From Branchiostoma floridae (taxonomy: Eukaryota; Chordata; Leptocardii; Amphioxiformes; Branchiostomatidae): DNA of 64,000 nucleotides. The DNA lies in the NCBI RefSeq assembly GCF_000003815.2, contig NC_049979.1:10696471-10760470 (forward strand), in the 5' to 3' direction. Below are positions 10,366 to 23,000 of this stretch, piece by piece. The notes below the pieces were generated by a model that saw only the letters and a program-made list of their open reading frames with translations, searched no databases and was not told where the DNA came from. How positions within the stretch are numbered: the first letter of the stretch is position 1; each line of letters starts with the position of its first letter. Made by a program: the position numbers and the translations under genes.

Positions 10366-12412
10366 ATGAAGGCCTTGCTTCTCCTTCTACTGGCCGCAGC
10401 TGCCTACGGGCAGGTACCGGAACCATGCAGTAAGTCCGTACATGCTTTCTAAAGTGGCTGTCTTTCTTATTTGTTGTAGTTCGGTTTAAAGAAGAACATT
10501 TACACGTGGAAAAAAGGAGATGTTCACAGAAACCCCTAAAATGAGTGTTACGAATTCTTATTCAGAGGTAACAATGTTAAACGATAAAAGTCGCAGACGG
10601 AAATAGTGATAACGTTACATGTATAAAGCCATACTTATACATAAGAATGCACTTCACATGTTTTTGCCCTCTTTTCTTTTCAAACCTCAGGGGCGCCGAG
10701 CGACTTTGAGTCTAACGTCGGAATAGTAAGTCGGAATCGAATTTACGTCGTAAAAGCAGAATCTTAAACAGGTCGCACGGTTCATCTCAAAGGCATTGTA
10801 TAACGGTCAGCCTGCATACACTAGAACTCGCAGTCAGCTGACGACTGGAGGTCACAGGTCATTGAAAGTTTAACAAACAAATCGCACAAGACTCAGCTTA
10901 CGTAGGACTTCCCTAAGAGGGAGATTGGACCATGTTCTTTCATATATGATTTTGTCGTATTCGAGTTTGCCATAGAGCAGAGATTTTGTATTCGATGTTA
11001 AACGGTTCAATCCTTGGTTGGGGACATCTTGGTTGGGGCTGCAACCGTCTGTCGGAAAGGACGTAAATGGGGGTTCCAGGTTAGAGGAGGTGCCTCGAGC
11101 ACGTAGGGGAAGAGCTAGCACCCTCTCCATGTGGAAATATGCCCTGCTACTGAAGCAGCGGGGGGACTTGCTGCCTTTCGTAACATCAGGGAATACAAGG
11201 ATGTGTACGAACATACCCATATAGAATCATCAAGTCACCTTACATGTACATGCATATCTCCTCTTATAGCAAGACAGCACGAGGGGGTTCTATGTGCGCG
11301 CCAAGCTGTCGTACGACAGCCGCAACATGCGCATCCGCAGGATCGAGGAGGTCGACGAGAGCCGGACGGGGAAGGAATTCTTTGATGTGTTGTACCTGCA
11401 CAATACAATGCCTGTAAGTGCTTTTTGAACGTCTGTTTTTGCGTTGATGGCAACTTTACATTATTTCATAAACACATGAACTATCAGGCGTACCGAACTA
11501 ACGTTCTTAGCTGTTGATCGCTCCAGGGTAAAGAATACCGCTTCAACCTGAGGACCAAGCAGTGCGAGACCCGGGAACTGAACTATCCATTCCGTCCCAT
11601 CGAGATCCCCATGAACGCCACACACATGGGCGACTTCACCATCGGTACCAAGGGGGCCCCGCACGAGGGGGTCGAAGTTAGCTTGTGGGGGGATCGGAAC
11701 CGAGAGGAGGGTAACGACAATTCATAGTTTGCTAGCCCTTCTTAGACGAGACGCATCGTACAATAATATCAATATGTGGAAAATACTAATGATAATCGGG
11801 TTACCAGCAAGCTACATTCAGTTCATCTACTGTTGCACGGATACCTGTGGTAGACGAACGAGGCGGATATTCCCATAACCCTTCTAACTGTGGAGGCTCT
11901 CACAGAGAAAAGTTTTAGTTTGGATGATTGTACTTGCCGGTTTGACTTAACAAGTACATGAGGTGTTTGGAGAACATATCGATGATACTATGACCCATTA
12001 ACGGTTTCTTCATTGATCTATAATTCCACAGTCAATAACTGAACCACAAACCTGTCTGTCTAGGTTTTGAATGGGTGGGTTCGTTCACCAGCACTGGCTG
12101 TGTCCCCGTCAACGACATGTTCTACAGCAACAGGACTGGCAGGGTGACGACAGAGTAAGCATTTTATTATATCAGTCCTCCCAAATCCGTAGAACATCTG
12201 TAACAGTATGTTCTTGGGAAAGTAGACTTGTCTTCGTGTCAAAGATTCAATTAATGTAGTAAACGTGGTCTCTAAAAGATTAGCTATTTCTGATATTTGA
12301 TGACTGATTCTCACGGTTTTTGTCCTGTAGGTTCTTTGACGTCACCCTGGGCATCTCCGATGCTAACGTCTTCATCCCACCCAGAGAATGCATGGGGCCT
12401 CCTCCTCCATGA
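10366..12412 (+). CDS. Ependymin-related secreted protein, copy 3
   Basis: Six exons: 10366-10429, 10691-10725, 11270-11413, 11527-11710, 12064-12154, 12331-12412, giving 199 residues. The signal peptide is the same as in copy 1. Differences include PSDFESNVGI in exon 2, SYDSRNM in exon 3, PMNATHMG around the glycosylation site and GISDANVF near the end. The four cysteines are kept. The C-terminal tail is only four prolines: about 12 bases present in copies 1 and 2 are missing before the stop. Intron 3 is much shorter than in copies 1 and 2 (113 bases). All splice sites are intact. Function is expected to match its neighbours. Confidence 0.9.
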
Positions 12413-13584
12413 GTGCCACAACATGCACATGTCATGGCCTTCGTTTTGTAGTGTTGGTGCAAGAACAACCGCCTCGAATGTTATACCTGTGTTTAGCTTT
12501 ACACTCGAATACCTGCTCGATTTAGCTCTACGTCAAAACATGTGTTCGAGATAGCAATCCTATAGATATACTACCAAGTGGTTGCATTGAATTCTTGCTA
12601 CTTTTACAAAATTGAAGCACCGTCCTCTGATAACGTTTCTCACATTTTTGTCACAATCATCTCCATAGCAAATATTATGTTAATGGCTAGCTTCAGAAAC
12701 CTCGCTGTTCTGATGTGAGTGCAAATAAAATCTGGATCACATGATATAAGGTCTCCTGAACTTATTTTTCTCCTGTTTTCGTCACATTTGTGACCAATGA
12801 GGTTTAACGCGTGACCAAGGATCCCTGCAAGCTTTTCAGCTAAGAAAATGTGGGTTAATCAAAGTTTGGGTACCACTGATCGACGCATATAGTCTTTAGG
12901 GGTGAATCAGAGGTTAGCGTAGTTGAAGGTAAACGTCCTAACGGATAAGGACAAAGATTAATAGTACCTGATATTTGCATTTGATATATTCGGGAAAGAT
13001 ACTAAAGTAAGCACGGGGAAAGTGATCTGTGTTTGAGAGGTAGAACTTCATTTTGGTGGGGAAGTAACGTTACTTCCTGAGCTTGTTTCAGAATGTAGCA
13101 GAGAAAGACTGATCATGATAACACTCCGTTATTAACGTTACGTTTCTATCAACTTTCGTCGCACATATGAAAAACTTCACACGAGACACTTTTTCTTTCA
13201 CGTATCTCATAATGCACGCTGTTGGCTAATTTGTGATTTTAACAAACGTCACAACAGAACATCGTTTTTATGCAAATTTCATTATGATACAGAATGGCAA
13301 AACAGAGCATTTGCGTTACTTTAAGCTTAGCCTTGACGGGTCTGCGGGCATAAGTACTTTGACCCCAAGATGTGAAAAACATAATCTAATCCATAGTGTC
13401 ACCTATCGCCTGGTTGTAAAGATCATGTGACATGACCATGTGATTGTACCCTGTGATCAGACGTTCCAAGTCCGAAGTTTTTGCCTGTTTACCCGTCTCA
13501 GCGGGAGTCAGCGTGTACGAGGTACCGCCCACCAGTCCCACCTGAGGTGCTTCAGAACAAGACGTGTCAGACTCGAGCTCCGAC
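12413..13584. other. Intergenic DNA between ependymin genes 3 and 4
   Basis: The first 400 bases match the 3' flanks of genes 1 and 2, with a short remnant of the tandem repeat at 12476-12545 and an AATAAA near 12727. From about 12900 the sequence is unique, marking the right edge of the recent duplication. The last 100 bases contain the conserved promoter block of gene 4. No further gene was seen. Confidence 0.55.
13490..13584 (+). promoter_or_regulatory. Conserved proximal promoter/5'UTR block of ependymin gene 4
   Basis: GGTACCGCCCAC at 13521-13532 lies 64 bases before the ATG, followed by CCTGAGG, AAGACGTGTC and CGAGCTCCGAC. The rest of the upstream DNA is unlike that of genes 1-3, so this short block stands out as selected. 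Confidence 0.55.
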
Positions 13585-15979
13585 ATGAAGACTCTTCTGC
13601 TCTTCCTCTTTGTTGCGGTGGCTGCCGTCTACAGCCAAGTCCCAGAAAGATGCGGTAATGTTACACCTACACTAACTCCGTGCCTATTGGGATTATACGC
13701 TTGTGTTGTTTTGACCAAGGGAATTATATAATATCCCTAGCCTTGCATTGGTTTGATATGCTATGATTTTCTTTTTACGACAGTCGAACATGTGTTGTTT
13801 TGACCAAGGGAATTATATAATATCCATAGCTTTGCATTGGTTTGATGTGCTATGATTTTCTTTCTACGACAGTCGAACACAGAGAGCAACGACCCTGTTA
13901 CAATAGCCCCTGTTTGTAGGCTTTCAATCTGAAAACTCCGTCAAGATACACTACCTTATGCTAGAAATACTTTGTTACTCCTAGGATGTATGGCGTGTTT
14001 TAAACTAAAATATTTCGTTTTTAACCACAGAGGCACCCTCGGCGTTTGAGTCCAGAATTGGAAGAGTAAGTTCCATTCGATTTGTGTCGATCTAAAAAAG
14101 CTATGATATAGAATCGCTAATTTACTTCCAGTGCACCTACGACACCTGGCATCAGGTGATCTCAGATGGTCGCTGAGAGCAAAGACCAAGATCAGTAACT
14201 TGGCTCGAGTTCAAACCACGAAATGGGGCGTGGCGTAACAACGTGAGACCAGTCAATGGTAAACTACACACAGGGTGAGCAGGTGACTGTTCATTTCCAT
14301 GTGCGTGGGCATTATCCATGCACAGATTAGACGACAATAATTCTAGGCACGCCGCGCGGCAGAGACATAAACCTCCGTTTGATACAGCCAGACTTAAATT
14401 TTCGCGAATTCATATTGGCCCATTTTCTTTTCTGTTGTCCAGCTGGACACAATAAGGGGTTACTTCGTCCGCGGCAAGATGTCCTACGATGCTCGCAACA
14501 TGCGGACCCGGATCGTCGAGGAGGTAGAAACCAGGGAGGACAAGGAGTACTACGATGTGCTTTATCTTCACAACACCCAACCTGTAAGTAGTGGGAGTGC
14601 TCTTCCAATCCAGAACTTGGTATCTTACTCTTTTTATCCTATCTCTACAGATGAGGAACTAAACTGATATTGGTACGATGAGATTTTCGTTTGTGTGTTG
14701 CCTGTTTTCATTATCAGTATCTAGATTTGACTTTCTTCCACCATTTGCAACTCAACCCTTACCTTCCGTTCTTGCGACTCATACTCCAAGCAGATGCAGG
14801 ATCCAGCTCAAGTGTTCTTGCGACGTTTATTATGTCTTTTAAGCTGTATGCCTTCTTGACAAGGGAGACTGAAAACACAGATTGCTAGGAAGAGATAAAA
14901 AAGCAAAATCATGCCTACATCTACTTAAAGACTAGTGTGACTGGAGTTTCGCGTTATGACTTGGTTGATTCTATGTGATTTAAAATGTGCTTCAGGAAGT
15001 TTCGCGCCATAACAAACATTCTATTGTCATCCTTTCGCTCGCCGCAGGGTAAGGAATACCGCTACAACTTGAAGACCAAGCAATGTGAGACCAGGATGCT
15101 TAACAACTCCTTCCGCCGGTTCGAAATCCCCGAAGACGCCCATCCCTTCGGAGAGTTCACCATCGGGACCAAGGGGCAGCCGGGCGAGGGAGTCGACGTC
15201 ACCATGTGGGGAGGGCGGACGTCGATGGGGGGTAAGATTTTTGTCATTGGTCATCAAGACTCTAATGATAATGGTCATCATCCAGTTTCAGGAGAGAAAG
15301 CACGAGCCTGTAACGTCTCCCTCACTCCTCTCGATAAGTGTGTTGGGGTCTTTAACGTGCAGAGGTCTGATGCCCGAGGCTCTGCTTCCCCAAGTTGGGA
15401 TTCGAACCCAGGACCTCTGGGTTCCACCCTATGCTTGAGAAGTGAGACCACACACAGCTCAGTCTGTGTTAACTTGTATAAGCTGTTAGAGATTGACTTA
15501 CAACCCAACCTTCTTGTGTAGTGCTTTCTAGTAACTTAGGAACCTTGTTACAGGTGAGTTTGTTGGTGTCTTCACACTGGCTGGCTGTGTTCCTGTCAAC
15601 GATCGCTACTTCCGCAACGAAAGCAGCTTTGACAATACAGAGTGAGTATTCTACATGTACAGAATTTGATACAATATAAGCCTATAGTACTTTTATGATG
15701 GGGAAGTGACCCAACAGGCTTGTTCAGGATATTTCCCAGTCATCTGTGTTAAGAGTGGAAGAATTGCCAAAGTTGTCCTGTAGTCATATCACTCTTTTTG
15801 TTCTATGTATGATTTTAGCCCCCAAATTTCAATTTGAAAAACATCATTGCCAGGAGTTCCAGATGATAAGGATATTTCTGCAATGACTGATGTCTTCTAT
15901 CCTCCACAGCTTCTACGATGTGACCCTCGGCATTTCCAATGCCAGCATCTTCATTCCGCCGCATGAGTGTATGCCCTGA
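13585..15979 (+). CDS. Ependymin-related secreted protein, copy 4 (diverged)
   Basis: Six exons: 13585-13654, 14031-14065, 14443-14583, 15048-15231, 15554-15641, 15910-15979, giving 195 residues. The signal peptide (MKTLLLFLFVAVAAVYS) is two residues longer than in the others. Exon number and phases are identical to copies 1-3, but the protein is clearly diverged: LDTIRGYFVRGKMSYDARNM in exon 3, and FYDVTLGISNASIFIPPHEC near the end. The NAT glycosylation site of copies 1-3 is replaced by EDAH; other sequons appear (NNS in exon 4, NES in exon 5). There is no proline tail; the protein ends CMP. The four cysteines remain. It is likely an older paralogue with its own expression or binding role. 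Confidence 0.88.
13702..13879 (+). repeat. 89-bp direct tandem duplication in intron 1 of gene 4
   Basis: Two adjacent 89-bp copies, 13702-13790 and 13791-13879, differ at only a few bases. Each starts TGTGTTGTTTTGACCAAGGG and ends ACGACAGTCGAACA. It is a recent local duplication with no obvious function. Confidence 0.9.
15285..15500 (-). mobile_element. Probable tRNA-derived SINE fragment in intron 4 of gene 4
   Basis: Read on the minus strand, the insert has a polymerase III B-box-like sequence (GGGTTCGAATCC, plus-strand 15398-15409) inside a tRNA-like arm context (CCAGAGGTCCTGGGTTCGAA), then a tail with CACGTTAAAGACC and CACACTTATCGAGAGG. A matching A box upstream was not clearly placed, so the head may be degraded. 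No functional tRNA cloverleaf was found. Confidence 0.5.
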
Positions 15980-17061
15980 GCACCTGCAGCACCCAACCCT
16001 GTGATGTATCTATCGCAGCTGCAGAAGTCGTTCTATGCAGAGCCTCACCTGCAGCCCATACAATTTACCCTGGAAAGGCTCTGCTAAAGAGGGCTGAGTT
16101 TTCCACTGTTGTGGGCATGGGCTCTAACCTCAGCTATCAACCAGATTCGGCCCACTCTAGCAGATCCTCCCCAAAGTATATCCTATATATATGCAGGCAA
16201 GGCTCTGCAGAGGAGAGTGCAGAAGCCATATGATTTACTCTCTAATGGCATATTAAATGTGACAATTAACCACAATGTCTCATTTTTTCTTTTCCTTTAT
16301 TATGGTCATCACCATTGGTGCTGTTCTCTACTTTATATCTAATCTCTGCATTCTTTTGAAACATGCACTGATGTAGCATCATGAAGTATTTACAAATATA
16401 TACATCTGTAAGTGTTAATACTTGGACCTGAAGCAGAGTCAGAAGCCATCTATTTCTACTTGAAGAGAAGTAAAGCGATTTTCTCTTTATGTCAGCAATA
16501 TAATATTCACACCTCTTGTAAAACGAACCAACAATGTGGATTTGGCTGAAGATGTAATACCCAGGCAAGAGTCTGGTTCAGTGTGGCCAATAGCAAACAC
16601 AGGAAGCTGACAGTCTATAACTGTACATTAGCCTGAGAGCAGATGCCAATGACAAGGTGGTTCAACACTCCTTTTGCATGAAGCTGAATTATAAGTACCT
16701 ACTAGTAGTAGCTTGTTCTTGTAACAGAACTTGTGGCACACGTCCAGATCTGCCTGTCTTTTTGAGGTGAGGATAAGGTACCTTCAATAATACCTTACAA
16801 TCACTCACATTATGACTAGCTGCAAATGAGGATAGATAAAAGCCCATCAGTCATACCCAAGCTTATGTAGAGTCCAGGTCAGTGTTTTGAGCGTGTTTTT
16901 GAGGTTCTTCATACCTCTTTCTAGTGGCCATAGTTTCTCTCTTTCTCCTACGTAGACGGAGAAGGGATGTACCAACAGCCAGAAAAAAATGACATAAAAC
17001 ACTGAAATGAGCCGGATTCTTAGATCTGCATGGACACTACTACAGAGGAACCGAATCCTAC
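15980..17061. other. Intergenic DNA between ependymin gene 4 and COQ8
   Basis: The two genes converge here. The stretch contains the 3' ends of both transcripts. A GCAAGGCTCTGC-type motif occurs twice (about 16070 and 16198). No coding region, RNA gene or clear mobile element was seen. Confidence 0.5.
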
Positions 17062-20000
17062 TCAGGTGCTAAACTTATACCCCTCATAAATATCATCAAA
17101 GAGGCTCTTGCAGGACAGTTTGGCCTTCAGCTTGCTGCACAGCAGGAATCCCCCAGCCATCTTCCTGTGCAGGGAGTATGTCTGTTCAGGAGGAGGGGCG
17201 AGTCTGTCACGCAGCATCACGGGCAGGAGCTGGTGGATACGCATGGTCGTGTCTTGGGTTCCAAAGTCGAACGGTTCCTCGCTCTGGAAAGGTTCCCCCA
17301 GGATCATGACTGCATCCACATGGGCTTTCTCAAAGGCCTAGCAAAGAGAAAAGATGTACTTGTGGTTGGGAGGCAATCAATGTGTAACAGGCCAGTACTA
17401 AATGAGGAATACAACTCTGCCATAGGCATGTAGTGCTGGAGCGGCTTGGCTGAAGCACACAATAAATACAGCAGTTTATGGTTCCATGTCAGTGTGTGTA
17501 AGATACCAAAGGGTAAACATTAAGGGATTCTGTAAGGAGCTTAATCCTGATACGGTCTACTCAGCTTAACAATAATATTTCCTATCCAAGGGAAATAAGC
17601 AGTTTTCTCTTAAAACATTTGGCTGCAAGTGTCTGTGTCAATGCTGTCAGCCTACCTTAGACTCATAGCCAGTCAGGAAGCCCAGCTCCCTGGAGAAGTT
17701 GAGAACCTGCTCTCTGTCTCCCATCGCTGCACCTTGGATCACCTGGGTCAACAATAGGTAAGACATGATGAAAGGTCAGTCTAAATATGTCAAACAGGTA
17801 CCTGTATCTTAACTTTTCAACTGGTACCTATACATGCAAGTATGTCTTAACTTTTCAACTGGTACCTATACATGCAAGTATGTCAAACAGGTCCTAAGGC
17901 CACAACAATTTTATTTGTTGTTTCTCGGATTTCTCGACCCTATTTTTTTCGATCCGGTCCTGAACATGTGCCTGGGCTGCAAATCTCTTTTAGATGTCTC
18001 CAATAACCTATTCATCTGGGCTTCATACCCAAATACTCTGCATGTTAGTGTGACCACAAGGACAATTGGTACAAATTCACAAAGTCAGCACAATTTGGTG
18101 CAGTCCAGTGAGATACACCTTCTAGATGCTAGCTGAGATGACAAATTATGTTATTCTAACAATAATCACCTTGATGTAGTTGTCAACAAAGTTGTCCTCA
18201 AACTTCCTCGTAGCTCCGAAGTCAAGGAGGTTGATCTGTAAGGGAACCACATCAAACATCACTTTCCTGATGCTTGGCAATTATGAAACATAAATGCACA
18301 GCAGTTCTGTAGTCTTACATTCCATGCAATTCTATAGTTATGACATTTTAAACATCAAAGTTCAACTATGACTCTAGATCCCTCAAAAGTAGTTTAAGAT
18401 TCTTCATTGCCTTGGTTAACATTCAAAATTGAAAAATGGACACCTGAACACTTCAAGATTGCCATATTTTATCATGGATCAAATCTAATACTGGTGGCTT
18501 TTAGGTGTGTCATGTAATGACCTAGCCTGACTTAACTTATAACAGTATTTCCACTGACCAGGTCCCTAGTCGGTAGAGTGGACTTCCATAGAGATCAGGT
18601 CAGTCAAGAGTTTATGAAACAAAAACATCCAATGAAAGACCCACCTTCCCATGGACAGGGTTGTAGAAGAAGTTGGACCAGTTGGGGTCTGTCTGCATCA
18701 GCTTCCACTCGAACACCTCCTTCATGCACAGTCTGATGATGGCCAGGCAGATCTACAGGGAAACAGCACACACCATGTCAGCCAAAGCTACATTACATAT
18801 ACAATTTGTTGATGCTTGCTTTAAAAGTATGAATTTCCCTCTGTTTTGATCCACTTTGAACTATTCTTCTAGGGGTTTTTGAAAATAAATACAACAAAGT
18901 ATGAATGCAATAGGCAACATTTAGATGTATACATTTTGAACTCTTTTCCTTACTGTAAAAACTATAACTGTCCAGTCCTAAAGCCTATGTGTACATGAGA
19001 ACACATAATTTACATGAACCCTACAACCTAGTTGGTAAAATAATCATGGAGGTCATATTGTCACTAGCATTTGTCTGTGAGCATGAACTCAAGAGAGGCT
19101 CGATTGGTTCCATGTTTGGTGTGTTAGTAGGGTGTGACAAAAACGGGAAAGAATTAAATTTTGGGCCCCCTAGCAGCTTCCTTTGGTACTGCAGCTTTCA
19201 AGATATGACAGTGGGAAGAAGTGCCTTTACCTCATTCTTAGTGTCCTCATCTATCTCAGTCAGCTGGTCCAGAGTCATGCCATCGATCAGCTCTGTGGTC
19301 AGTACTTGGGGAGTGGACAGCTCAGTGATCACCTCTGGCACATAGAATATCGGGTCATCCTTCAGCAACTCCCTGAAATCAGTTATAAAAAGATGTTATT
19401 GACATGGCTGTTGGATGTTATGTATCTTTTGTATTTTAGTGTGATTGTTCTGTAGTTTCCATGTCTGTAATGTGGTACTGTATTGATGTACTTCATGCAT
19501 AAGACTACAGGGAACCTAACAGAAATGTCAAGACATTGTGGATCCAAATAGAGTCAATTCCAAGATGTATGATAGGATTAAGTTAGAACACATTAAAAGT
19601 TTCAGCCTGACCTAATACATACAATGGAAAAATGTCATAGACAAAATCGTAACATAAAGTAAGGTAATGGACAACAGTAAATGGAAACGTTATTAACATA
19701 CACTTTCATAGCTTAAAGAGAGAAGGAAAGTATCAAGTCCTCATGTTTTCAATTCTAGATCTGATTAACATGTCACATCTTTGCCATGGGCAGACAAAAT
19801 CTCCATCCAAATGGTTCGCGGCCAACCAGCTACTGCCAAAGAAGATTATCAGTTCAGCCGTACCCAAACGTTCTCGTCATCTCTGCCTCCCTGACATAGT
19901 CCACCTCCCAGGACAGCTCCTTCCTCGCCACATCCACCAACTTGTCCACATACAGGCCTGAGGAGGGCAGGATAACAGTAAGTTATGTAACACCATCAAG

Positions 20001-23000
20001 GAAAAAGCCTTCAGAAAAGACAAGCAAATTGCTCGAAGTTTTTGCACATTTAGCAAAATAACAGATTGAAAATGAAATTGTGAGCATACTACTTTTGAAC
20101 AATTGCATCTGACAGATCAATCGAAATAGACTTGATCATTATCAATTAAAAGATTCCACACAGTGCCACTGTTCATATCATCTAGGATTCAAAACCCAGA
20201 TGCAACTGCAACTTAACTGAAAATTGTTTCTCCACAATCTGCCAAGGAATAGAAAATTTTGAATACCACCAAGAAATGCATTGGTAAGTACAATAGTATC
20301 CAAGTATGAGCTTCATCCTCTCCATAAGCCACTACATTACAGAATACAAACTTTGATGATACCTTCTGGTAAGACGTTAGCCACACTCAGGACTGACATC
20401 AAGTTGTCAATGTCGCTGTTTATTCCTTTAGCAACACCTGGGTACTGTGGGGACAACAAAGCAGCTTGTTTAAGAGTTTGATAAGAAGCGGTGATTTAGA
20501 AATAACCTCAAGATCATCACTAAAGCTAACGTCAGTAACAATATCAATTTTTTTTACAACCTGAAGTAACGTTTATCAACCAGGTAAAATGTATCTGCCA
20601 CTGAGATCTCTAGTACAGAACCACAAGGGTATCATACTATAGTTAATACATGCTGGAGTGCAATTTACTGGGGACATTGGATGCATTTTTTCAGGGTGGT
20701 GGTGGACCTTGCAGATAAATTTTGATAGAGGTTACAACAGAAACATGGGATATAATGAAGTTGTGCTAATATCCACACCTGTATCTTCATGGCCACCTCC
20801 CTGCCATCGTGCAGCTTGGCCCTGTGAACCTGCCCGATTGATGCTGCTGCAAACGGCTTCTCCTCAAACGATGCCAGTTTGTCTCTCCAGTCTGCTCCCA
20901 GCTCCTTAACCAGCACTTTCTATGGTCGGGAAACAAACATTTGATGTCTTATACTGAAGTGTACACAACAAGGAAAGGTTTATATCTTCAGCTCTCTAAC
21001 AAGGCCCCCTTTCCCTTGACGAAGACCATTGAGCAACTCTTAAATATAGGACTTGTATGTCCTGTTGATTTATGAATTGAATTAGTTTACAAACTAAATA
21101 TGATCCAAGGGGTAAAAGTACGATTTGAAAGAAGACAGCATAATACACAAAATGACAAAATACACTTCTTTATCAATGAAATTCATTTGAAGTACTACTG
21201 AGAATTTTGGTTGCTAAAATGGTGACTCTAATGTCACTGCCTCAGTGGGAAGGGGTGGGTGTTGAAAAGAAATTGAGTACAAATCAATTAAGTACAAATC
21301 AATAGTTGTAATGTAGGAGTTGCAGATGACACCATACCTCCAACTGCCACAGAGGCATGAAGTCTGCACTTTGTCTGACCCGCTCGAAAATTCTCTGCAG
21401 TTGAGGGTTCATCATCGAGTTGTCTGTAAAGTTGGATTGAACATCACAGTGAGCAACAGTATGCAACAGAAGATTTAGTTAAACTCAGGTGTACAATAGT
21501 CATACTTTGAAATATGACATTACCTTCAAGCTTCCTACAAGACAAGATACTTTAAAGTTTAAGAAAAGAAACATCACCTTGAATACTAAGCATCTGTCCC
21601 AGCTTGAGTGCAGCCCCTCGAACTCTGCAGAGCGTGTCCACAATACGCTCTGCATTGGCCTGAGTCAGGAAAGGGCTGGAGTCTAACAGAGCAATGCCGC
21701 CTTCTGCAACAACAGTTTGATATGACAAGTCATGACAACTCTAGTTCATTTACACTTGAGGTTACCTGTACTTTCATTGTAAACACTAAATAAGTATAAA
21801 CAATTTCAAGGCTGATACGTTTTACCAAATCAGATAAATACGAGCCACATAAGAAGAATAAAATCACTTACTGTTATCAGACATACCCAATCCTCTTCTT
21901 GTAACTTCAGCAAGCGCCCCTGCACCCAAACCAGCTGCAAGACCTGAAATAACATACAATAATCATCACAAGATGTATATTTCAGTATTAATGGAAAGCA
22001 GCATCCTTGTCAAAGCTATGAGAGTGTCTACAAGACTCGTAGATAGTTTTTCAGGCTGGTAGTTCAATAAATACAATGTTTGTACATGTATTTCACAATG
22101 AAATTTGAACCAGTGCTGACACTTCAACAGCCTATCTGCTGTCTTCCTCAGGGCATGATGAGGAACACAGCCCAACATTAATTTACAAAGGTCAATATCA
22201 TAAAACCTAGGTCAGTATCACAAAACCACTGGAGCAAGGGACTTTTGCTTGACTATGAATATGAGACTTTGATGAAATCTGACCTCCATAGCTAACCAGT
22301 CTGCTGATCCTGCTGGCAGGCACAGCCCTGGCCTTGGCCTGGCCACTCAGCTGTGGAAACACATTTTGTTTCGAATATCATCATTTGTTTTTAAGAAAAA
22401 TTAAGACCTTACCATCAACATCATCATGAATTAAAATACAATTTGCAATAGCTGATATTATATACATATACACCTAGTTGGCAAAATGTATAAAAACACA
22501 CAGAAAGTATAAACAACAACACAACTTACAGTTTGCCTCGCGACAGATTTGAAGACTTTTGGTACTACTTTGGGCCTGATGGCGGACAGCTTGGGTTTCT
22601 TTTCCTCCTTTTTCTGTTCACTTTTCTTAAGAACGTCTGCTGTTACTGGAGGTGTGGTGGCTTCATAGTGGAAGCCTCTTGTCTGCTGGGTAAAGTTGGC
22701 TGAGCCATTTTTCTGCGAAAGATGAAATTGACAAAAGCCTGATGATACCAGATTCTACAAAATCCATGTCTCTGTTCCCTGGAACAATCCAATATTCTTA
22801 CAAATAAAAACAGTTTTGGGATAAAGATTTGGCTACCTGTGTCAGTCACATATAGTTACAGCAGCTACAGAGAGCCAAATACGTGGGACCACTGGGATGA
22901 CTACTTTATTTTTAATAAAACATTCTGGACAGGTCGTAAGATTGTGAGACTGTAGAGGTGAATGCATCGTTTGCCATCATGTGATGCTTATACCACATAA

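Larger units (their letters stand above)
430..12800 (+). repeat. Tandem segmental duplication carrying ependymin genes 1-3
   Basis: Three consecutive units of roughly 4.1-4.6 kb each carry upstream DNA, a six-exon gene, and a 3' flank in the same order. Start codons lie at 1569, 5760 and 10366. The second interval is longer by about the length of an element inserted at 8449-8922 plus its 8-bp duplication; removing it leaves both intervals close to 4.15 kb. Homology covers introns, upstream DNA and 3' flanks, so whole units were duplicated rather than processed copies. Gene 4 (13585) shares the exon plan but not the flanking DNA and belongs to an older duplication. Confidence 0.85.

Noticed and set aside
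14985-15521. 178-codon plus-strand open frame
   Set aside because: It is exon 4 of ependymin gene 4 read through its donor into an intronic SINE-like insert; the spliced model fits the family.
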